Positions 1 to 10,768 are shown, counted from the first letter of the stretch. The stretch: DNA of 64,000 nucleotides from Trichomonas vaginalis G3 (GCF_026262505.1 NC_067208.1:18795962-18859961); one strand, 5' to 3'. Notes: generated from the letters alone by a model not told the origin. Numbers and translations: made by a program.

Positions 1-1925
1 ATTGTGGAAGCGGCAATTAAATCATCTATGTGTTGGTTGTAAATTTCTTCGGAAGAAAGTAAAGCATGCGAAAGTATATTCAATATAAATGCATGCTTTT
101 GGTATTTTGTCTTGAAAATTTCATCATCTGAATTTTCATTAATTGGTTTCTCGAGATTTTCCTTGAATTGTGCATCCAGATCAATATTTACTATGGATAT
201 GAGGTAATTCAAGGCTTCTTCTGACCATTGAGGAAGAATTTGTGGTGCATTTTCAGATGCAACTGAAAGAGCGGACATACAAGCAAGTTCAAACGATGAA
301 GATAAAGGAGATGCGATACTAGATACCAGATATTCTATCAAATGTCCGCATTGGCTGATAACAACGTTATTAAATGTTAATATTAGTTGTTCAATGCATC
401 TGATGGCTTCAATCTTGAATAAAAGTGTATCATCTGATTCTTCTGTGGAGTTTAAGTAAGTAGAAATGAATTCTTCGATGTTTGGGAAGAATTCTTCAAC
501 TTTATCAAATCCACGAGCAATTGCAGAAGCCAGGAGAGGTATAGCATTAAGTGCTAAGGTTGGGTTATTGGTAAGAAGTAAATTATGAGCAATTGAGAAG
601 ACATCTGAAAAAATTAAAGATGTATCTTGAAGAGCGCTGACAAGAGCTGTCAATGCTGATATGTATATTTCAGTTGGATTATTTTGGACAACAGGCATGA
701 GTTTTATAGCAAGTTGTTGAGTATCTAAATCAGCATTTTGTTTCAGAGTTGGTTTGAACTCTGTTATTGTCATTGCGCACTTTTCTAATATTGTTGGTAT
801 CTCTGTGTCAATGCAGGATGCAAAAAATTCCGTAATGTCATGAGTTTTATCTTCATAAAATTCAGGAGAACGTTCGTGAGTGGCATAAAGAGCAGTTAAG
901 AAGCAAAATTTACCCTTATCGGTTCCTACGATATCCAAACTCATCTGCCAAAGGTATTTAAGGAAATCAACTGTAGATATGACTTCTGACATCCCAATTT
1001 CATATTTTTGCACGAGGCTTACTGATAACTCATCTGATGGTTCGTAAAAATACATCATTAAGTCATAAGTAATTTGAATAAATTGAATATAAAATTCTTC
1101 ACCTTCAAAAGAGTTTAAAAAGTTGGCTCCGAGTGCATTGATAATCACATATAAATGTTGTAATATTGTTGGGTCTTTGTCTTGTGAATCAAAGTGAATA
1201 ATACATCTCTCGTACAAAGAAATGGGATCGCACAGTCCAGGGAGGTCATCCATTATCTCATCCATAATATTTATGAATTGGCTAAGCTTTTGCTCATCTT
1301 GGATACAGATATCAAGTAATTCTAGTATGTTATCCCAAAGATCAGCAATTTGAGAAATCAAACCGCTTCGTGCGCATCTGTACATACAGTAAAATGTTTC
1401 TAAACGAGTATTTGTACTTTTATCTGAAAAACCTCTCTGAAATAGGTTTTGTAAAACGTTTTCGACCTCTGGTATGGTTTGAAAATTCTTTTCTGTAGCT
1501 ATGAGTTGTGTTAAACATAATGCAATGTTAAGATCTTCAGAGTTTGTCTGCTCAAATATTATTGGTAAAATATTCATTATATGATTGGGATTGATATATC
1601 TTTGAAACACATCTACAAGGTTAACTTTAACGTACATTGACTGTTGACTTAGTATAAGTTGAATGATTAACTGAAATATTTGGTCTTGTTCTGATTCGCT
1701 GATATTGAACCAATTTGTGTGTAGTGCTGTCTTCAGAGTGATCACAGCATACTGTCTCATCACTTCTTCTGTGTTGTTCTGGATAATTGAAACAAGGGTA
1801 TTTATTGAATTTGGATTTGAACAAAATTCGCTCAGCCATAAGCTGGATGACTCGATTTCATTTCCATTATTACCTCTCATTCTTCTAAAACAATCTAACA
1901 CTTGGTTATAAATTGAATCATCCAT
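1..1925 (-). CDS. Importin-beta family nuclear transport receptor (partial, C-terminus outside window)
   Basis: The minus-strand frame is open from an ATG at 1925 to the window edge, giving about 641 codons of an incomplete gene. Residues ~25-75 fit an importin-beta N-terminal domain (WLSEFCSNPNS, then RQYAVITLKTALHTNW). The rest is helical HEAT-like sequence (ALTALVSALQDTSLI, LACMSALSVASENAPQ). Such karyopherins bind RanGTP and carry cargo through nuclear pores. Which importin or exportin this is cannot be told without the C-terminus. The ATG at 1925 is the first in frame; an upstream out-of-frame ATG at about 1929 soon meets a stop. No clear Initiator was seen, the upstream being A/T runs. 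The family call is firm and the subfamily is open. Confidence 0.85.
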   Translation of the reverse strand, partial: MDDSIYNQVLDCFRRMRGNNGNEIESSSLWLSEFCSNPNSINTLVSIIQNNTEEVMRQYAVITLKTALHTNWFNISESEQDQIFQLIIQLILSQQSMYVKVNLVDVFQRYINPNHIMNILPIIFEQTNSEDLNIALCLTQLIATEKNFQTIPEVENVLQNLFQRGFSDKSTNTRLETFYCMYRCARSGLISQIADLWDNILELLDICIQDEQKLSQFINIMDEIMDDLPGLCDPISLYERCIIHFDSQDKDPTILQHLYVIINALGANFLNSFEGEEFYIQFIQITYDLMMYFYEPSDELSVSLVQKYEIGMSEVISTVDFLKYLWQMSLDIVGTDKGKFCFLTALYATHERSPEFYEDKTHDITEFFASCIDTEIPTILEKCAMTITEFKPTLKQNADLDTQQLAIKLMPVVQNNPTEIYISALTALVSALQDTSLIFSDVFSIAHNLLLTNNPTLALNAIPLLASAIARGFDKVEEFFPNIEEFISTYLNSTEESDDTLLFKIEAIRCIEQLILTFNNVVISQCGHLIEYLVSSIASPLSSSFELACMSALSVASENAPQILPQWSEEALNYLISIVNIDLDAQFKENLEKPINENSDDEIFKTKYQKHAFILNILSHALLSSEEIYNQHIDDLIAAST

Positions 1926-2342
1926 TCATAAAAATATAAAAGTTTTTTTTTTATTTTTATTACCCAACCATGAAATTTCGAAGTTTTTTTAATGGATTTT
2001 ATCGTGTTGAGAAACAGTCTTTTTAAATGAACTATTAAAACTTATTTTCCTAAATCAGTGGATTTGGTCTTTGACTGACAATGGATATTGAAATTCATTC
2101 TTCTTATGGCAAGTAGGCAAAGAAGTTTTTTGGGATGATCAGTAGTTTGATTCACTGTCTAAAAAATTTACGCAAAATATTCTCTTGATAAACAAGAAGC
2201 GAAAGCAGAAAGCGAAGTATTTTATTGTCTTATGAGTTATGGGAATGAAGTTTTTCAATTTTGCAAAAAAATATTATTTAATGATAAAAAATTGGTGAAC
2301 AAAGACAATAAAAAATAAATATACATGTATAATACAAAGGAG
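1926..2342. other. Intergenic spacer
   Basis: This AT-rich spacer lies between the 5' end of the importin gene and the 3' end of the ArfGAP gene. It contains long A/T runs and no ORF or strong repeat that I can support. Confidence 0.5.
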
Positions 2343-4312
2343 TTAAGACATTATATCGACCGGTGCCTCTATTTCTGGTGGAGTTGGGTCTCCTTGCCAA
2401 TATGGCAAGAAAAGTGCTCCAAGTTCTTTATCCTGGTTGACGACAGCAATATGGTAAGGATTTCCTCTTGGATCGCACTTGCCCGGATTGACTCCGAGCT
2501 TCATAAGTGCGTGGACAACTTCAGATTTTTTGTAAAACACGGCGTAAGACAAAGGCGACCATCCAGCGAAATCCGATATATCGATATTAGTAGTATTAAG
2601 ACCAACAAGAAGTAAAATTGGGATATTTCCGACTGCAGCTGCTACATGGAGCGGAGAAATTGAATTATACTCCGTTTGTGACTTCGTTGGAGTGAAGTTC
2701 CTTCTCGATATAATCAGATGGCTGTAATATTCAATTCTATTGGCAGGATCTCTTAATTGTCCGCTCATTACGCACTTAAGAACAGCGTAAAAGTCCATTC
2801 TCTCAATAGCATCGTATATATTGAGGAATGACTTTTCAATAAACTCCAATTCGATGTATTTCTGGCGAATTAAATCTTCTCTTGGCATATCATCGGGAGG
2901 ACAATGGGCAGAAAGCAAAATCTCGTTGGCTCTCTCATTTCCAATCATATTTAAAAGCTTCTTGAAGTCGGAATCGAGCTTATCGAGCGTAAGAGATCGG
3001 ACTTTTGAAATATTTACGCCCATTCCTCTGTGAACGCCTGAACAATGGATGCAGATGGATGTTCCCCAGTTCAAGCAACACCATGTTGGGCATGGTGCAC
3101 CGCAATCTGCACATTTTTCTTCGGTTTTGAGATCTTCTGCCATAAACTTCATCTGATCTCTATGATCGAGTGAGTAACTGACGTTTTCTTTGATTGTATC
3201 TATCCAGAGATCGGCTTCGGCTTGATCTGGGCATTGGAAAATCCAGGAATGAGATGGATCAGTAATTCTTAAGCAGTTTGGACGACCAGAATCGCTTTCT
3301 TTCCTAACACTAGCTGTAACTAAGTCGATTGTTCCACGGTCTTCGATAACATCGCCATGGATTTTGAAAAACTTGAATTGTTGGTTATTAACAGTGACAA
3401 AACGAGAATGCCAGACTTTTCCGAATCCATTTCCGCGTTTCCATAAGTATCCCGAGCGATTTAATGATCCAGATTGATTCAAGTCGATAAGATTTTCAAT
3501 AATTTTCTTGGTCGTTTCCGTTTGTCTGTCAAAGTTCTCCATTCCGCTTATATATCCTGGAAGGGCCAATTGAAGTGCTGAAAATTCTTCTTTGGAAGAA
3601 TCAAATTGGAATAACGAATCACGGAAAAAGACTCCTAACGAATTCAAAAAGATTAAAAGCTATGTGTTAGTATTTTCTTAAAATAAAGTCTCATTAACTC
3701 AAAAATAAATCATCTTATCTTTTTGACTGAAAGAAAGAGATTTATTTAAAGCTATGAGATCGTAAAGATACATACTGTAGCGGTGAGCTCGTAAGAGTTT
3801 TTCTTTTCGACAATTTCTAAGGCGCGTTGAAATTCATAATTTGATATTGCCGCTTCTTGTTTATGTGACTTTAGTTGATTTAAAATCTTTTGATCGACGT
3901 TTTTAGAAGTCATTATTCTATCGAGAGCTGCAAAATAAGCGCTTTTCTTTGAAGAAAATTCTTTATAATGTTTTTCACAATTAGTAATATCGTTTTCTAT
4001 GAATCGTTGAAGTGGATCGATGACATTCTGTTCAACTGAGGAAAAATGAGAATCAAATGCCGATTTAAAATATGAAATACAGTTAGAAATGTTAGAAATG
4101 GTTGGATCCTTTGAGAATGAACCGCATTCTAAGAATTTCGTCGCAATGTTTGACATCGAGTTTGCTAGAGTTACGCCTGCATTAATATAAGTTCTGAATG
4201 CCGAAATTGTATAATTAATATTACTTTTGAGCTTCAATATAGCATCTAGACGTTGCGTTTGTTCGTTTAGATGGAATGGGCTCAAAATAACATAATCATA
4301 TTCGCCTATCAT
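2343..4312 (-). CDS. ACAP-like ArfGAP: BAR, PH, ArfGAP zinc finger, ankyrin repeats (two exons)
   Basis: Two reading frames join across an intron: exon 1 is 4312-3776 (179 codons) and exon 2 is 3659-2343 (438 codons plus stop), giving about 617 aa. Exon 1 is helical and BAR-like. Exon 2 has a PH domain (SGYLWKRGNGFGKVWHSRFV ... SWIFQCPDQAEADLWI), then an ArfGAP zinc finger with CADC and CIHC pairs and the Arg of HRGMGVNISKVRSL, then C-terminal ankyrin repeats (ISPLHVAAAVGNIPILLLVG, GWSPLSYAVFYKKSEVVHAL). The order matches animal ACAP proteins, which sense curved membrane and stimulate GTP hydrolysis by Arf GTPases in vesicle traffic. The exon 2 frame lacks an ATG near its beginning, and splicing keeps phase 0, so the two-exon model explains both ORFs. 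Confidence 0.9.
3660..3775 (-). other. Spliceosomal intron, 116 nt
   Basis: On the minus strand the intron begins GTATGT (complement of 3775-3770) and ends ACTAACACATAG (complement of 3671-3660). The known T. vaginalis consensus is GTAYGT at the 5' end and ACTAACACACAG at the 3' end, with branch point and acceptor fused in one 12-nt motif. Only one base of the 3' motif differs here. Removal joins ...GCT ACA to CTT TTA ATC in phase 0 and links the BAR exon to the PH-ArfGAP exon. Read without splicing, exon 1 stops seven codons after the donor. The length lies within the range reported for trichomonad introns. Confidence 0.92.
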
Positions 4313-6377
4313 ATAAAAACTAGATCTGATCGCCGATAAATGTAAACATCATAAATTGAATTTTCATGCAAGTTGAAAGTTCTGCCTCATATTAAATCGA
4401 AACTTTAAGATTTGAAATAAAACTGAAATAAAATTGATCTTCTTTGTCAAAATTTTTGTGAAAAATTTCAATAGTTTTTTGATTAAATATAACGTGCCAG
4501 AAGTCATAATATTTATAATAAATGTTATGATATTGATTTGGGGAAAGTTGCAATAATGTTTTTTGAAAGTGTCCTCGCATATTTTTTAATGATTATTTGG
4601 GCATCCTATCTGTAATTCTGAATAGTTATATTAAAATATTATGAAAATATTCACCTCACATTTAATTTGAGCACCAATGAAACAGTTAAATATGCTCGCA
4701 TTCTCCCACTTGAATCATATTGTATAGCAGATAGCAAATTTGATGTTATGAAATCGACATGGATGGTGGATATCGAAACCTCTGAAAAATCAAACCCTAA
4801 ATTATTCAATTGGCAATTTATATCTATCTCAAAAATATTAAATTTCAATGAAGAATATGAAATATGATAGTTTCACATAAAATTCATAAACAGTTGAGGC
4901 AATGAACAAACATAAAATTGAATTACTGAATAATACGCGTAATTATCAAAATTGTCAGGTAAGAATAGCCTTTATAGGACTGAAACTATCTTATGGTAAT
5001 GAGATGTGGTTGTTAAAATTTAAAATTCTTGATATTTTACTCAGTTGAGAGAATAAAGCATGGATTTATTGTTTCGTACTGTTATATTCTATTAAAATAA
5101 TCAAGTTATACTCATTGATCTCATCTGAGGAATCATTTGTTACCTAAAAAACAAAATATGATTTGCTTAACATTTATTTGACAAATTTTTAATGTTGATG
5201 CTAAAAAACAGTTTTCTCAAAAGTTTCTCTCTCCGTTCATGTAATATTAAGTTAACAATGGCTAATTTATATTTCACTTTTTCTCAAGTTTTCAGTTTGG
5301 ATTTTTATTGGTAGCAATCCTTTAACCATGTTGTGTACATAGAATATATTCCATATTTTATAAAAATTCTCATATGTTCAAAATGAACTTTATATTGATC
5401 CCTAATAGAAACTTTTTTTAATATCTATAACATGTAAAGTTTATAAATCAAAAGTGATAGAATGAAGATAAAAGGCAGAAAAATGAGAAGGACATATATT
5501 TAGATTAAAAATTTGAAAATGAATTCTTAAATGAGAAGAAAATATTTTTAACTTGTATGGTGTGATTAGAAGTAGGCAAATTTTGTTAAAAAAACGTTTT
5601 TGGTTCGGAAATGAAATTAAAAAGTAAAATTAGCTTCGATTTAAATTCGAATTAACATTCTATAAGACATTTTAAATGGGATTTTGAAACTGATTTAAAC
5701 GCCAAGCATAAATGCGTGTCATTCTTGAAACATTGTATAAATTGACAGTAAAAGTGACATTTGTTGATTCCCGAACGAATGATTATACGTATTATGTATG
5801 GAATATTTTGAAATTTGTCTATTCGACCAAACCGAAAAAGTTCCTATCAAAAATTAATTATAACAAAAAAATTTTCTGATAAATTTAAAATATGAAAAAT
5901 TGTTAATTCTAATGATATTAGAATACATACGAAAGTAGATCATGTCTGCCGTTAAAAATTGAATTAATTGAAAAAGTTATTTTCAATTCGATTACATGAC
6001 CTTTTCTTATTTTTCTACCATGTTATATATATTTTATCATTTTTGATCTAACTTTACAATTTTTGATTTTTATTGCCATTTTATAATATTAGGCTCAGCA
6101 TCCAATGTTATAACTAGATAGCCCAAATTTAATTGAAAATATCAAGAAACTAACTGATTGACAAATCTAATTCTGGATTTGAGACATTTAATTCGGTGTA
6201 TGTACGTATTCGTTTATAACTAGTTGAATAATACTCTTTCATACGTGATGGCCCGAATTCTGAGCAAAGTAAAGTGATCGGAGCCAGAAATCATCTAATC
6301 GGAGCTCTCAATTTTTTCTGTACCAGTTTGGTTCTAAATTGAATGGTTATCAGAAATCTGATCATTATTTCTAATAA
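4313..6377. other. 2.1-kb intergenic region without a convincing gene
   Basis: This is very AT-rich sequence between the divergent ArfGAP and aminotransferase genes. The longest ORFs (62-66 codons at 4392-4580 minus, 4651-4848 minus, 4667-4867 plus) overlap each other or lack recognisable features, so they are not called. I saw no tRNA, hairpin array or tandem repeat. Confidence 0.5.
6362..6369 (+). promoter_or_regulatory. Initiator (Inr) of the aminotransferase gene
   Basis: TCATTATT lies 8 nt before the ATG at 6378. It matches the trichomonad Inr core TCA-Y-T-W, in which transcription starts at the A, leaving a 5' UTR of only about 14 nt as is usual for this lineage. Confidence 0.75.
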
Positions 6378-7484
6378 ATGCTGAACGACCCGATTGTCGC
6401 TAAGTATCAGAAGCCAGCTGTTCAGTGCTTCCATGGTGGCCAGTCCTACATGGCTTGCAAGAATTTCAAGTGCGATTTCTCAGTCACAACAAACCTTTCT
6501 GGCCCGCCAAAAACAGCTGTCGCTGCTGCTCTTGATGCATTCAATGAAATCGAGCACTATCCAGATCAGGACTCCTGGGAATGCAGATGCCACCTCGCTG
6601 ATGCCATGAAGATGCCACCAGAACAAATCCTTCTTGGCAATGGTGCATCAGAATTCATCGATATGGTTCCAAGACTCTTCAAGGCAGGTCAGAAGTGGAG
6701 ACCAGGACCATGGCCAGCTCAATTCATGGAATACGAGCGTGCTGCAACAAATGCAGGACTTGTTAAGGTTCCACATGCCCAGAATGATGCTGAATTGACA
6801 ATTATGATCAATCCAAACAGCCCAACAGGTGATTACATCCCATTCGAGGATCTTCGTGCAATGATTGCAAAGGATTCAAAAACAACATTCCTTATCGATG
6901 AATCATTCATGCCATGCTTCGGCCCAGACTGGATGAACCATTCCGCAATCCGTCTCATCGAAGAATTCGGTGACAGAGTCATTGTTTGCATGTCATGGAC
7001 AAAAGTTCTTGCCTGCCCACTTATCAGACTCGGAACACTCTGTTCAACAAAGAACATCATCGATAAGATCAACAAGCACCAAATCCCATGGTCAGTCAAT
7101 GGTTTCGCTCAGAAATTCATGATCGCAGCTCTTCATCAAGAAACATACTTCGAAGAAATGTGGAGAATCACACCATACTGGAAGCGTATTATGTTCGACT
7201 TACTCTCCGAGCTTGGTGCAAGACCAAACTTGAACTCTCCATTGTGGGTTCCATACGTATTCGTTGATTTCTACACAGAAGAACTTGCCGGCCTTGCTGA
7301 TAGGGTTGCCTTCGAAGCTGGCTACCCATTGAGATGGTGCAAGTCATTCGGAACTCCAACTTGCTGCAGACTTGGCGTAAGAACACCACAACACGCTCTT
7401 GGCCTTGTCACAGCATTCAAGAACTGCAAGGAGCTCCATGAAGGACTTAAAGAGCAGAAGAAGCTCCATTCTAAGAAATTATAA
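6378..7484 (+). CDS. PLP-dependent aminotransferase, class I/II (histidinol-phosphate aminotransferase / CobD-like)
   Basis: The 368-aa protein has the fold type I aminotransferase signature set: NPNSPTG at residues 145-151, LIDESF with the cofactor-pairing Asp at 174, and SWTK with the predicted Schiff-base Lys at 209 followed by CPLIRLG. An N-terminal NLSGPP and LLGNGASEFID also fit HisC/CobD-type enzymes. It should transfer an amino group, or decarboxylate a phospho-amino acid, using pyridoxal phosphate in the cytosol. The true substrate is unclear, because trichomonads are not known to make histidine or cobalamin. Codon use is C-ending and GC-richer than the flanks, suggesting high expression. 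The start is fixed by the Inr at 6362-6369, and the stop overlaps UAAA. Confidence 0.85.
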   Translation: MLNDPIVAKYQKPAVQCFHGGQSYMACKNFKCDFSVTTNLSGPPKTAVAAALDAFNEIEHYPDQDSWECRCHLADAMKMPPEQILLGNGASEFIDMVPRLFKAGQKWRPGPWPAQFMEYERAATNAGLVKVPHAQNDAELTIMINPNSPTGDYIPFEDLRAMIAKDSKTTFLIDESFMPCFGPDWMNHSAIRLIEEFGDRVIVCMSWTKVLACPLIRLGTLCSTKNIIDKINKHQIPWSVNGFAQKFMIAALHQETYFEEMWRITPYWKRIMFDLLSELGARPNLNSPLWVPYVFVDFYTEELAGLADRVAFEAGYPLRWCKSFGTPTCCRLGVRTPQHALGLVTAFKNCKELHEGLKEQKKLHSKKL

Positions 7485-7799
7485 AGTTATTTGTAGAGTT
7501 TGTATATAAAAGTCGTTGTATAGATTAATTAAATCCTTTTTTAACCCAAAACAATTCATATAAGATCTTTAAAAAATATGACTAAATTATCTCTGGTGAC
7601 AACATCTTCCATTACTAAACAATTTTATTAGGTCTCTTCAAAGATGGCAGCCACCGAAATCTGCACTTAGTGTAGTGGAAATTTGAAAACTTAAAATTGA
7701 TTTTCTTGATAACTTTAATTTTCGATGCCTAAACATTGTTTTTTGTTTGCAAATATAGTTCAAAGCAAGAAAAAGAATATTTACAATACAAAAATTAAA
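7485..7799. other. Convergent 3' spacer
   Basis: This spacer lies between the 3' ends of the aminotransferase and kinase genes. It is AT-rich and no gene was seen. Confidence 0.5.
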
Positions 7800-9008
7800 T
7801 TAATGACGCATGAAACGTGGATTTGGTCTAGGAGCGCGGACACCAATTGGCGGTGGTGGAATTGGCTTTAATGCTGGCCTTTGTGACATTGGCCTTTGCA
7901 TCTCATAAGCGTTAGGATTCTGGTTTTCGTCTCTTCCTGTGAGTGGTTCTTGGCCTACCTTGTTTGGAGACCACCAATCAAGATCTGCTACGAGCTGTAA
8001 CTCTGGAGAAGAGATGACAGATACGTCCTTGCTGAGTTTGACTCCTTTCTTCATATGAAGACGCTGCTCCAATGGCTTGACTATACTAACTTTCTTGCCA
8101 TAAGCAGCTGAAGGAAGATGTAAGTTACGTACATTCATAGGAACTTTAATTGTAGACAATAATTTATCATCTGTTTCAAGGTCTTCGCTGTGCTCAACGA
8201 ACGCAGCTAACATTCCAATTCTGTTTTTGATGCATTGTGTGTTCAAAAGATCGTCTACTGATGGGCGCATCAATGGATTAACCTGCAATAAACGACGGAC
8301 AATTGAAACAAGTTCTGCTGAATATCCGTGTGGGATTGTGAACTTTCCAAGGCAGCATCTCTGCGCCAATTCTTGTGTTGTGCGTGCTGTGAAAGGATAA
8401 GTAAATGTCATCATTTCATAGAGCAAAACGCCAAGAGACCACATATCGCATTTGGAGTCATATGGTCTACGCTTCCAAACTTCTGGTGCAAGATACAAAG
8501 GAGTACCGATTTGAGTTCTTGCAAGTTGTGTTGTGTGAAGAACTGTAGAAACGCCAAGATCAGCAATCTTGATTAAATCAGGAGCTGATAGAAGGATATT
8601 GGCACTCTTGATATCACGGTGAACAACGCCGCAATTGTGAAGAACTTTTAATCCTTCAAGCATCTGAAGTAAATAACGCCAAATATCATCTTCATGGAAT
8701 GGACGACGCTTCTTCTTTCTCCTTTCAATGAGATGAGCAAGATCTCCAAGTCTGGAATATTCAGTAACAATGCAAAGACGTCTGTTGTCGCAAAATGCCT
8801 CATAAAATCGTATAATAAATGGTGAAGAAAATGATGCCATAAGTCTTATCTCATTTACTGAGTCTTCTATTTCGCGATGGTTAAGATTTCCAAGATTGAT
8901 GACTTTAACTGCATAAGATTGACCGTCACTTAATCTCTTAGCTTTGTAGACGCATCCGTAGGTTCCTTTGCCTAAGACTTTCTGCTCGACGAAGCCGGGC
9001 AAATTCAT
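7800..9008 (-). CDS. NEK-family serine/threonine protein kinase
   Basis: The 402-aa protein begins with a full kinase domain (about residues 6-265): glycine loop GKGTYGCVYKA at 13-23, ATP-binding Lys in AVKVI at ~35, helix C Glu in NEIRLM at ~53, catalytic HRDIKSANI at 130-138, metal-binding DLG at 150-152 (DLG rather than DFG, as in many NEKs) and GTPLYLAPE at 168-176. The C-terminal ~130 residues are low-complexity and Pro-rich (ALKPIPPPPIGVRAPRPNP), without coiled coil. NEK kinases commonly act on centrosomes, flagella and mitosis; trichomonads have many. All catalytic residues are present, so an active kinase is expected. The ATG at 9008 is just five residues before the conserved region. 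Confidence 0.9.
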   Translation of the reverse strand: MNLPGFVEQKVLGKGTYGCVYKAKRLSDGQSYAVKVINLGNLNHREIEDSVNEIRLMASFSSPFIIRFYEAFCDNRRLCIVTEYSRLGDLAHLIERRKKKRRPFHEDDIWRYLLQMLEGLKVLHNCGVVHRDIKSANILLSAPDLIKIADLGVSTVLHTTQLARTQIGTPLYLAPEVWKRRPYDSKCDMWSLGVLLYEMMTFTYPFTARTTQELAQRCCLGKFTIPHGYSAELVSIVRRLLQVNPLMRPSVDDLLNTQCIKNRIGMLAAFVEHSEDLETDDKLLSTIKVPMNVRNLHLPSAAYGKKVSIVKPLEQRLHMKKGVKLSKDVSVISSPELQLVADLDWWSPNKVGQEPLTGRDENQNPNAYEMQRPMSQRPALKPIPPPPIGVRAPRPNPRFMRH

Positions 9009-9440
9009 TCTCCGAATTGTTAAACGTACATCATTTTGAATAAGAAAATTTTCTATTGTTTAGGAAAGTGTGTAATGACATACAGCTGTCATAATATGCA
9101 TACATAGATCGCTTGCAATGCTGTTATTATATCCGAAATGTGAAACTATGGTATCATGATAATGTTTATTAATTGATTGACTTTTTACCAAAATTTGATA
9201 TGAAGACCATTAAAATCAGATATCTATCATTATGAAAATAGAAAGATGAAACATAATACAAAGATGAAATTTGCCTTTTTATATATTGCATAATGAAGTG
9301 GAGTTTTGCTATGATTGACTTTTTTCCTATGTAAAATAACGAATTCACATTTTTCTACTTCGCTATTTTACATAACAAAAAGAATAGTCATTCCAAATAT
9401 ATCCTTTTCAATTTTAAATTGGCTTGAAATCAGATTTTTA
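9009..9440. other. Spacer with a 16-bp hairpin
   Basis: No gene is visible. An inverted repeat pairs TATGTAAAATAACGAA (9328-9343) with TTCGCTATTTTACATA (9359-9374), with one mismatch and a 15-nt loop. It lies about 70 nt beyond the 3' end of the glycine-rich gene and could mark its mRNA 3' region. Confidence 0.55.
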
Positions 9441-10583
9441 TTATGCTTGTGAAATCAGTTGAATAAATAATATTTCGTAGCCAAACTTCCAGTAGCAATT
9501 AGATCTCAATGATGGTTTCTCTACAAATTGGAGAACTGTAATGACAAGTCTCCCATTTCCTTCTCGGATTCCAGGAAATGATTTAACATCGGTAAAAATA
9601 AAGCCATCATTCAAAGAGAAGAAATATTTTTTGCTGTCTGGTTGGTCAAAAAATGGTCCTTTGGCTGGAATAAAGTCCGTTGGAATTTCCGCATCCATAG
9701 ATAAAGCCCAAGAACTCCCACCGCCTGAGCCACCATTTCCATGATGACTTGCAAAACCTCCAAACCAGCCACTACCAGCACCAGATTTATCATATCCTCC
9801 AAGGGCTGTTTGAACACCATTTTCGTTTTTCGATTTAGTCGCCTGGGCAGATTCGCCAGATCCAAAAGTGAAACCAAAAGTGGAATTAGCAGGTTTGGTG
9901 GTAATATACTGACCATCAACCCAATATATCTGGGCAACAAGGCCTCCTCCTGCCCCACCAGATCCGTCATCTCCCGACATAAATGCTCCAACATCAACAT
10001 TATCAGACCCACCTCCACCGCCGCTCACAATCACGCGGTGCCATAAATCGTTTTGAAGAAACTTGACAGCGGTTTGGCCACCTCCGCTCCCTGCTCCAAA
10101 TTGAGTGCTAGACGCATAGTAATTAACCGAATAGCCTCCACCACCGTAGCCTCCTTTAACCATCTTATCAACATCATATGTTTGAGCCATCACATTATAT
10201 GAATAATTTCCTTGGCCACCTATTGTTGCATAAGCGGTTATTGGGTGTGTGATCCTGATCACACCGGAAATGTAGCCCCCAGCACCTCCACTGTTTCCAA
10301 CCTTTCGGCACTGGGCGTTCCCATTAAGTGACTGAACAAATTCATCAGGAACACAATTTCCGTTTATATCGATAAAAGATGATACGTGGTCTTTGGCTGC
10401 ACCTCCTGATGCACCATATAGCTCGAACTTATAAATCGCTGGGCGCAATTCAATGACATAGTCAGTGCAATCAGAATATGATTCACAAGGATAATCGAAG
10501 ATATGTGTCTTTGTGGAGCTATTTACAGTATATTTCGAACTACCTTTTGTTGGATCTAGTAATCTATTGGGTAATATAAGTTT
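9441..10583 (-). CDS. Glycine-rich surface-type protein; 5' end unresolved (no in-frame ATG at the start)
   Basis: The frame is open from 10583 to a TAA at 9441. It carries the glycine-rich domain seen in trichomonad glycine-rich and ALK-like proteins: FELYGASGGAAKDH, VGNSGGAGGYISGVI, GGYGGGGYSVNYYA, VIVSGGGGGSDNVDV, GNGGSGGGSSWALS. Upstream of FELYGASGG, the stretch HIFDYPCESYSDCTDYVIEL also looks like genuine N-terminal sequence of such proteins, so coding probably extends to about 10583. No ATG lies in frame there. An ATG at 10587 is one base out of frame, separated by an AAAA run. The gene may be 5' truncated, frameshifted or misread in sequencing. The family's role is unknown; extracellular exposure is an inference. 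Confidence 0.65.
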   Translation of the reverse strand, partial: KLILPNRLLDPTKGSSKYTVNSSTKTHIFDYPCESYSDCTDYVIELRPAIYKFELYGASGGAAKDHVSSFIDINGNCVPDEFVQSLNGNAQCRKVGNSGGAGGYISGVIRITHPITAYATIGGQGNYSYNVMAQTYDVDKMVKGGYGGGGYSVNYYASSTQFGAGSGGGQTAVKFLQNDLWHRVIVSGGGGGSDNVDVGAFMSGDDGSGGAGGGLVAQIYWVDGQYITTKPANSTFGFTFGSGESAQATKSKNENGVQTALGGYDKSGAGSGWFGGFASHHGNGGSGGGSSWALSMDAEIPTDFIPAKGPFFDQPDSKKYFFSLNDGFIFTDVKSFPGIREGNGRLVITVLQFVEKPSLRSNCYWKFGYEILFIQLISQA

Positions 10584-10768
10584 TCATCTAAAAGGGTCAA
10601 TCATTTAAAAAAAAGGCAGTTTTGACTCAATATTATATGAGGATAAATGCTGATTACAAGATATATTCCCTATATTTTATCCTATTTTTATCAATAGCAT
10701 AAAATGTAAAGAATCAAGATCGAAAAAAACGGAGATTTTTGATTTTCAAATAAAAAAAAGTTATTTTC

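Noticed and set aside
1627-1839. 70-codon minus-strand ORF and 68-codon plus-strand ORF over the importin gene
   Set aside because: Both lie inside the open importin reading frame, which explains the region better.
4667-4867. 66-codon plus-strand ORF in the 4.3-6.4 kb gap
   Set aside because: No recognisable family, overlaps a similar-sized minus ORF, and no Initiator before it.
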